Part shown: positions 59,962 through 64,000 of the stretch, piece after piece
Layout of the letters: each line of letters begins with the position of its first letter
Position numbering within the stretch: position 1 is the first letter of the stretch
Origin: Streptococcus thermophilus
Lineage (GTDB): Bacteria > Bacillota > Bacilli > Lactobacillales > Streptococcaceae
Assembly (NCBI RefSeq): GCF_010120595.1
Contig: NZ_CP038020.1
Coordinates: 1,674,001 to 1,738,000 of the forward strand
Reading direction: 5' to 3'
DNA length: 64,000 nt
Translations under genes and position numbers: made by a program
Notes under the pieces: generated by a model
Seen by the model: the letters and a program-made list of their open reading frames with translations, nothing else
The model's database searches: none
What the model was told of the DNA's origin: nothing

Positions 59962-60691
59962 GGTCACTTTCTCTGTACGATTTGATAAAAAGGGCTAAGC
60001 CTGTAGTTATTGTAGCAATGACCAAGATAAAAATGAGTGATTTCCATGAAAATTCCCCTTTTTTTGAGAAATTGACTACCAACTGATTAATATGATAGAT
60101 GGGTGTCCACTCCGAAATGTGCTGAACCCATTTTGGAAACATGGTAACTGGCATCCAAGAACCACCGATAATAGCAAGTCCAAGAAAGACGATATTTCCG
60201 ACGATAGCCATGATTTGTTGAGACTTAATTTGGGCTAGGAGTAAGCCAAAGGATAGGAAGACTAGACTTGACAAGAGTAAAAGAGCACCTGAACCGAGCC
60301 AATGTGATAATGGCATCTTAACATCACGCACAAAAGCTCCTACACAGAAAGTTACGATGATAGCAACCATAAAGTTCATAAGAACTCGGAAGATTTTAGA
60401 GAGATAGTAGGCCTGAATACTGATTTTTGAATGTTCGATGTAGGTTAACCAATGCTCCGTTTGATCCTCTCTAAGCATGTAGGGAAAGGTAAAGAAACCA
60501 AAGCTGGACATAGAGAATCCTGTCATCGTCAACATATAAGACAAGATAAAGGCTTTTTGTGACTCTGGGTCAGGACTCATTTCCATACCTGAATACAAGA
60601 GGAAAAATCCGACGGGCATTCCGATAGACATGATAAAGACGGGCCAACTGCGCCATGTTTTTATCCATTCGATTTTAAGTAGTGCTTTCAT
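59954..60691 (-). CDS. ABC-2 type transporter permease
   Basis: 245 residues, six membrane helices, ABC-2 family (drug, lantibiotic or lipid export type). GSWMPVTMFPKWVQHISEWTPIYHINQLVVNF near the end is the conserved ABC-2 segment. Overlaps the ATPase gene by 4 bases and the kinase gene by 8. A fragment of a close paralogue is found at 63657-63844. Confidence 0.88.
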   Translation of the reverse strand: MKALLKIEWIKTWRSWPVFIMSIGMPVGFFLLYSGMEMSPDPESQKAFILSYMLTMTGFSMSSFGFFTFPYMLREDQTEHWLTYIEHSKISIQAYYLSKIFRVLMNFMVAIIVTFCVGAFVRDVKMPLSHWLGSGALLLLSSLVFLSFGLLLAQIKSQQIMAIVGNIVFLGLAIIGGSWMPVTMFPKWVQHISEWTPIYHINQLVVNFSKKGEFSWKSLIFILVIATITTGLALFIKSYRESDHV

Positions 60692-61569
60692 GACTTGTCC
60701 TCCCTTGTGCTATCAAATAGGCTATCTAAAAGTGTCTTGTTTTGAATTTCAATGTCAGAAATGCGACAGCCTTGAGCTTGTAAACTACTCCATACACTTT
60801 CAATATCTTTAGTCATAAAGGTTACAACATCGCGTTTTTCAGTCACATCATAAATGGCTGCCAGTTTGTCAAGACTTGGCGCAAAGCGACTTGCTAAAGT
60901 GACTTGTTTTTCCTTTTCTTCGCTACGCATAGCGTGTGGCGTAGTATCCCTGATGAGTTTCCCCTGATGAAGGACCAAAATACGGTCCGCTGTGTGCTCG
61001 ACTTCTTCGATATAGTGTGACGAATAGAGGATGGTCACACCTGACTTTTTCAGATCATTGATGATTTCCCAGAAACGTTGGCGTGTCGTAGTGTCCATCC
61101 CTGCTGTCGGCTCATCTAAAAAGAGAATGTCAGGCTTGCCAATTAGACAGAGGACAAAGGCAAGAAGACGTTTTTGTCCCCCTGAGAGTTTGTTCGCAAA
61201 CTGCTGATACTGGTCGTCTTTGAATTGTAAAAGTGCTTGAATCTCTACTTTAGATAACCCATTTTCAGAAATATCTTGGAAAAAAGTAAGCAGTTCCTTG
61301 ACTTTTAATTGAGAGGGAATGGTATTTTCTTGAAGGAGAACAGCAATTTGATCTTGTGCTTTACCCTTTTTACCCTTGATAAAGACTTGACTGCTACTGG
61401 CTTTCTTATCACCAAGAATGCAGGACATTAAGGTCGTTTTACCAGCACCATTTGGCCCAATTAAAGCAAGACAGTCGCCATGTCCCACCTCAAAGCTAAT
61501 ATGGTCTAAAATCGTTTTTCCCTTAATCTTTTTGACAAGATTTGTGACTTGAAGGATTGCTTCACTCAT
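60688..61569 (-). CDS. ABC transporter ATPase
   Basis: 293 residues: Walker A GPNGAGKTT (38-46), signature LSGGQKRLLAFVLCL, Walker B ILFLDEPTAGMD, switch His in LYSSHYIEEVE, plus a C-terminal regulatory tail. Pairs with the ABC-2 permease; likely exports or senses a membrane-active peptide or drug under control of the adjacent two-component system. Start ATG overlaps the preceding small gene by 8 bases. Confidence 0.92.
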   Translation of the reverse strand: MSEAILQVTNLVKKIKGKTILDHISFEVGHGDCLALIGPNGAGKTTLMSCILGDKKASSSQVFIKGKKGKAQDQIAVLLQENTIPSQLKVKELLTFFQDISENGLSKVEIQALLQFKDDQYQQFANKLSGGQKRLLAFVLCLIGKPDILFLDEPTAGMDTTTRQRFWEIINDLKKSGVTILYSSHYIEEVEHTADRILVLHQGKLIRDTTPHAMRSEEKEKQVTLASRFAPSLDKLAAIYDVTEKRDVVTFMTKDIESVWSSLQAQGCRISDIEIQNKTLLDSLFDSTREDKS

Positions 61570-61741
61570 GTGTGTGATTTCCTTTCTTTTGAAAAAAAGC
61601 TAAAAAAACATAACAATCTGCAACAGACACACCCATAACACTATAGAGAATATCACTGCTGCCATGAAATAGGACATAAGCAAAGAGGATGGTCCAAGTT
61701 GTTGCTAGGAGCATGATGCTCAGTATTTTCAATAGTTTCAT
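61562..61741 (-). CDS. Small membrane protein, 59 residues
   Basis: Begins with AGGAGG 6 bases before the ATG: MKLLKILSIMLLATTWTILF, a first membrane helix, then ILYSVMGVSVADCYVFLAFF, a second, and a basic end QKKGNHTHE. Its stop overlaps the ATPase start (ATGAGTGA), so it is translated with the transporter. No family recognised; a membrane partner or immunity-like subunit is possible. Confidence 0.75.
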   Translation of the reverse strand: MKLLKILSIMLLATTWTILFAYVLFHGSSDILYSVMGVSVADCYVFLAFFQKKGNHTHE

Positions 61742-61751
61742 GCTGGGCCTC

Positions 61752-61961
61752 CTAGTTTTTCAAATCATTTATGACTAGATCGATAAAACTTTTAGCCATC
61801 GATATGAGAATGTAGGCTGAGATAGATAAGCCAATAATCATGCCAAGATTTGAGAAAATAGCTTCAAAGTTGCCTTTTTCAAAGATATCAGTAAACATGC
61901 TAAGTCCAGCAAAAACAGTTGCGATAACAGCGTAGATAAGGTAAGATGTTTTGATTTTCAT
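61752..61961 (-). CDS. Small membrane protein, 69 residues
   Basis: Two predicted helices (MKIKTSYLIYAVIATVFAGLS and MIIGLSISAYILISMAKSF) with a short loop between. Start ATG with GAAAGAGG 8 bases upstream. First gene of the transporter/two-component operon, 10 bases before the 59-residue gene. Function unknown. Confidence 0.75.
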   Translation of the reverse strand: MKIKTSYLIYAVIATVFAGLSMFTDIFEKGNFEAIFSNLGMIIGLSISAYILISMAKSFIDLVINDLKN

Positions 61962-62040
61962 GAGATGACCTCTTTCGTTTTTATTATTTCTGAGTTATGA
62001 CTAAAGTATATCTTTTTGGTCACTCTCTTTTTAGCACCAA

Positions 62041-62069
62041 ATGTCATGACATGATATGACATTTGTCAT
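62041..62069. promoter_or_regulatory. Palindromic operator cluster of the two-component operon
   Basis: Two adjacent palindromes, ATGTCATGACAT (62041-62052) and ATGACATTTGTCAT (62056-62069), about 80 bases upstream of the first gene. Spacing and symmetry suit a NarL/LiaR-type dimer, so self-activation is the simplest reading. Confidence 0.55.
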
Positions 62070-62079
62070 GTGACGTAAA

Positions 62080-62106
62080 AAAAAGCCAACCTAAGCTCAG
62101 CTTTTC
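62080..62106 (-). terminator. Terminator of the BASS transporter gene
   Basis: Minus strand AAAAGC...GCTTTTTTTT hairpin after the stop at 62114. Confidence 0.55.
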
Positions 62107-62113
62107 ATTTATC

Positions 62114-63052
62114 TTAATGACTCTTTTTTGAATGGTTCTTCCACCATGATGAGAGGATAGAACCTGAGATATTGTGCCAAATGCTAAAGATAGTTGATGG
62201 GATAGCAGCTTGTGGCACGAAATATTTCATGGCAAGCGTTGCCCCCAAGCTTGAGTCTTGCATACCCACTTCGAAGGTAATGGCTTTTTGTTGAGGTTCT
62301 TCCAAACCAAGGAGTTTTGAAAATCCAAAACCAAGGACATAACCACAAAGATTGTGGAGTATGACAACCGGAATGACAAGAGCTGTCGCTGCTGTGAAAA
62401 TATTGGCATGGTTGGCAGAAACCACTGCCCCAACAATCAAGAGGATGGCAACCTGTGAAATCAAAGGCATAATCTTAATGATGGCATCGATTTTCTTACC
62501 AAAAATAGAGTGGATAACCACACCCAAGATGATAGGAACAACAACGATACGCAAGGTACTAAGAAAAAGGTTCTGTGCAGGCACACTGACATACTGATCA
62601 GCCAAAAAGGACAAGAGCGTTGGAATCATGAGTGGTGCCAAAAGGGTTGAAAGGGTTTCGATAGAAACATCTAAGGCGACATCCCCACCTGAAAGAAAGG
62701 CCATGACACTAGATGAAGTTCCACTCGGACAAGACCCAACTAGGATAACACCTGCCGCTGTCGCACCCTTAAGATGGAAAATTATACAAAGCAACCAAGC
62801 CAAACCAGGCATGATGACATAGTGGGCAACAGTCCCAAGGATAACAGGAATTGGACGCTTAGCAATACGCTTGAAATCCTCAGTGGTCAAGGTAAGCCCC
62901 ATACCAAAGAGAATCAAACCAAGCAAGTAGGCCGTATTGGGAATGACCCAACTACTTGTTGCTGGAAAGGCGTAGTTAAAGACAGCCCAGAGAATAACAG
63001 CTGCAGTAAACCATTTGCTGAGCCATTTACTAAAAGATACAAGTGAATCCAT
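62114..63052 (-). CDS. BASS-family (bile acid:Na+ symporter-like) transporter
   Basis: 312 residues, about ten helices, SBF family. Conserved pieces: GSCPSGTSSSVMAFLSGGDVALD (crossover helix with sodium-site residues) and FEVGMQDSSLGATLAMKYF. Bacterial members carry pantothenate, pyruvate or other organic acids; cargo here is unknown. Start ATG with GAAAGAAGG upstream. Single gene. Confidence 0.88.
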   Translation of the reverse strand: MDSLVSFSKWLSKWFTAAVILWAVFNYAFPATSSWVIPNTAYLLGLILFGMGLTLTTEDFKRIAKRPIPVILGTVAHYVIMPGLAWLLCIIFHLKGATAAGVILVGSCPSGTSSSVMAFLSGGDVALDVSIETLSTLLAPLMIPTLLSFLADQYVSVPAQNLFLSTLRIVVVPIILGVVIHSIFGKKIDAIIKIMPLISQVAILLIVGAVVSANHANIFTAATALVIPVVILHNLCGYVLGFGFSKLLGLEEPQQKAITFEVGMQDSSLGATLAMKYFVPQAAIPSTIFSIWHNISGSILSSWWKNHSKKSH

Positions 63053-63196
63053 AGTGTAACCTTCTTTCTATTTTCATGATATAGTATAGCACTTTCATTT
63101 TGAATTTCAAGATATGTTTGGAATTTTCTGAAATTTATTTCAAAAAGAATAAACCCTCGCACTTGAATGGCGAGAGCTTAGAGATTTCTATAAACT

Positions 63197-63646
63197 TTAA
63201 ACCTTGTCTTTCGACTTCTCTTCAAACTGCTGAGCCCGTTCTTCTCCCCACCACAGTGGTAACAATTCCCCCAGAGTGATGGTTTGACGTGTTTCGTAGT
63301 CAACCATAAACTCTAAGTTACGATTGTCAGGATGGAGCTCCATTAAAAATTCTCGACAGGCTCCACAAGGCATACCAGACGGTCCACCGTGAGGTGGCTG
63401 GTCTCGAAAGGCAATAATACGCTTAACTTTGGTCTGACTAGTCTCTTGATACATATTAAAAAGGGCAGCTCTTTCGGCACAAAGATGGAAAACACCACAA
63501 GTCCCTTCCATACAAAAGCCTGTGAAAATTTGTCCATCTTCAGCCTCCACGGCAGCTACAACATGCCTAGCATAGACAAAGTCTGAGACTTCCTGTGGCT
63601 GATACAAGGCTTGAGCTTTTTCATACATTTTCTGCCAAATATCCAT
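63197..63646 (-). CDS. Cytidine deaminase-like protein
   Basis: 149 residues, CDA fold: zinc site CAERAA (Cys and catalytic Glu) and PCGACREFL (two Cys). The pattern is that of cytidine deaminase or its blasticidin-S deaminase relatives; tRNA/nucleoside salvage is most likely. Start chosen at MDIWQKMYEKAQ with AAAGGAG 5 bases upstream rather than an upstream codon 54 bases earlier. Confidence 0.85.
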   Translation of the reverse strand: MDIWQKMYEKAQALYQPQEVSDFVYARHVVAAVEAEDGQIFTGFCMEGTCGVFHLCAERAALFNMYQETSQTKVKRIIAFRDQPPHGGPSGMPCGACREFLMELHPDNRNLEFMVDYETRQTITLGELLPLWWGEERAQQFEEKSKDKV

Positions 63647-63656
63647 TATTTCTCCT

Positions 63657-63844
63657 TTAACCTCGATCACTTTCTCTATGAGACTTGATAAAGAGTGCAA
63701 GCCCTGTTGCTACTACATTATAAGCCAAAATAAACAAAAGTGATTTCCATGAAAATGTCCCGTCCTTTGCAAAATTAACAACTAACTCATTGACATGATA
63801 AACAGGCGTCCACTCAGAAATGCTCTGAACCCACTTTGTCGGGA
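63657..63844 (-). pseudogene. ABC-2 permease, C-terminal fragment
   Basis: 62 codons (KWVQSISEWTPVYHVNELVVNF ... GLALFIKSHRES) closely match the last part of the permease at 59954-60691. The rest is absent: at about 63845 the sequence changes to another gene. A deleted duplicate of the exporter locus. Confidence 0.85.
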
Positions 63845-64000
63845 CCAAGCATCTTACAACAATTGGCACACTGGGTACAATCAATTTCTTGAAAGACTTC
63901 ATTGTGTACCTGCTGAACAATCTTATCTAAATTTTTAGGAGCCTTCTTCTTGAGTTGTGCTAGAAACTTTCGGTGCTCCCCTTGCTTTTGACGTGCCAAT
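63845..64000 (-). pseudogene. YkgJ-family cysteine cluster protein, truncated at the junction
   Basis: About 50 residues from the N-terminal side (ALARQKQGEHRKFLAQLKKK-like start, then EIDCTQCANCCKMLGP with the CxxCxxCC cluster) before the frame enters the permease fragment. The start may lie beyond the window. The remaining cysteines of the family are missing, so the product is not functional. Confidence 0.75.

Overview
The window is a low-GC Firmicute chromosome segment from the Streptococcus salivarius group, most probably S. thermophilus. Supporting evidence: streptococcal gene pairs (gyrA-srtA, ptsH-ptsI, rnc-smc, citB-citZ-icd), a non-phosphorylating GapN, an insertion sequence whose 1313 bp length, 28 bp ends and 391-codon transposase fit IS1191, and many freshly broken genes, which is typical of the dairy species. 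Species assignment is inference; no database was searched.

Layout. 1-9.0 kb: gapN, ptsHI and the short citB-citZ-icd glutamate branch, all on the minus strand. 9.2-13.0 kb: aerobic class Ib ribonucleotide reductase (nrdH, nrdE, nrdF) on the plus strand behind two NrdR-type boxes. 13-14.7 kb: a nested ruin of ISL3- and IS110-family elements. 14.7-24 kb: secreted DUF1002 protein, broken VOC gene, srtA, gyrA, divergent ldh, nox and an ABC-F ATPase. 24-28 kb: a vitamin B6-like salvage cluster (ECF S components and a pyridoxine kinase) wrecked by an IS1191 insertion and a frameshift, followed by a lipoprotein and a MocR-type regulator. 29.5-43 kb: an orphan ATP-cone protein, pheS/pheT with T-box leader, smc, rnc, dapA, and asd with an asd-type small RNA. 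43-49.9 kb: a second decayed ISL3 element with intact target duplication, a frameshifted cls, uvrC, and two dead genes (HAD phosphatase, bioY). 50-57.4 kb: a seven-gene transport and catabolism operon. 57.8-64 kb: truncated sdaAB, a LuxR-type two-component system with ABC exporter and two small membrane proteins, a BASS transporter, cytidine deaminase, and a chimeric scar at the right edge.

The most interesting region is 50,058-57,358. By simple homology it would be called hutU/hutH plus a glycine betaine ABC transporter. However, the HutH homologue lacks the Ala-Ser-Gly triad that forms the MIO cofactor, the HutU homologue has Glu where urocanases have Cys and an altered second motif, hutI and hutG are absent, and a DUF917 (S-methyl thiohydantoin desulfurase family) gene lies between them. 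With a betaine-type importer attached, the set fits uptake and breakdown of a thio-imidazole betaine such as ergothioneine, or a related S- or N-methylated histidine, better than histidine use.

Gene decay is heavy: at least ten protein genes are interrupted (VOC, IS1191 transposase, ECF S component, pyridoxine kinase, membrane protein at 30 kb, alkD, cls, HAD, bioY, sdaAB, the ABC permease copy and ykgJ). Many breaks are single-base changes in homopolymers, so a few should be checked against reads.
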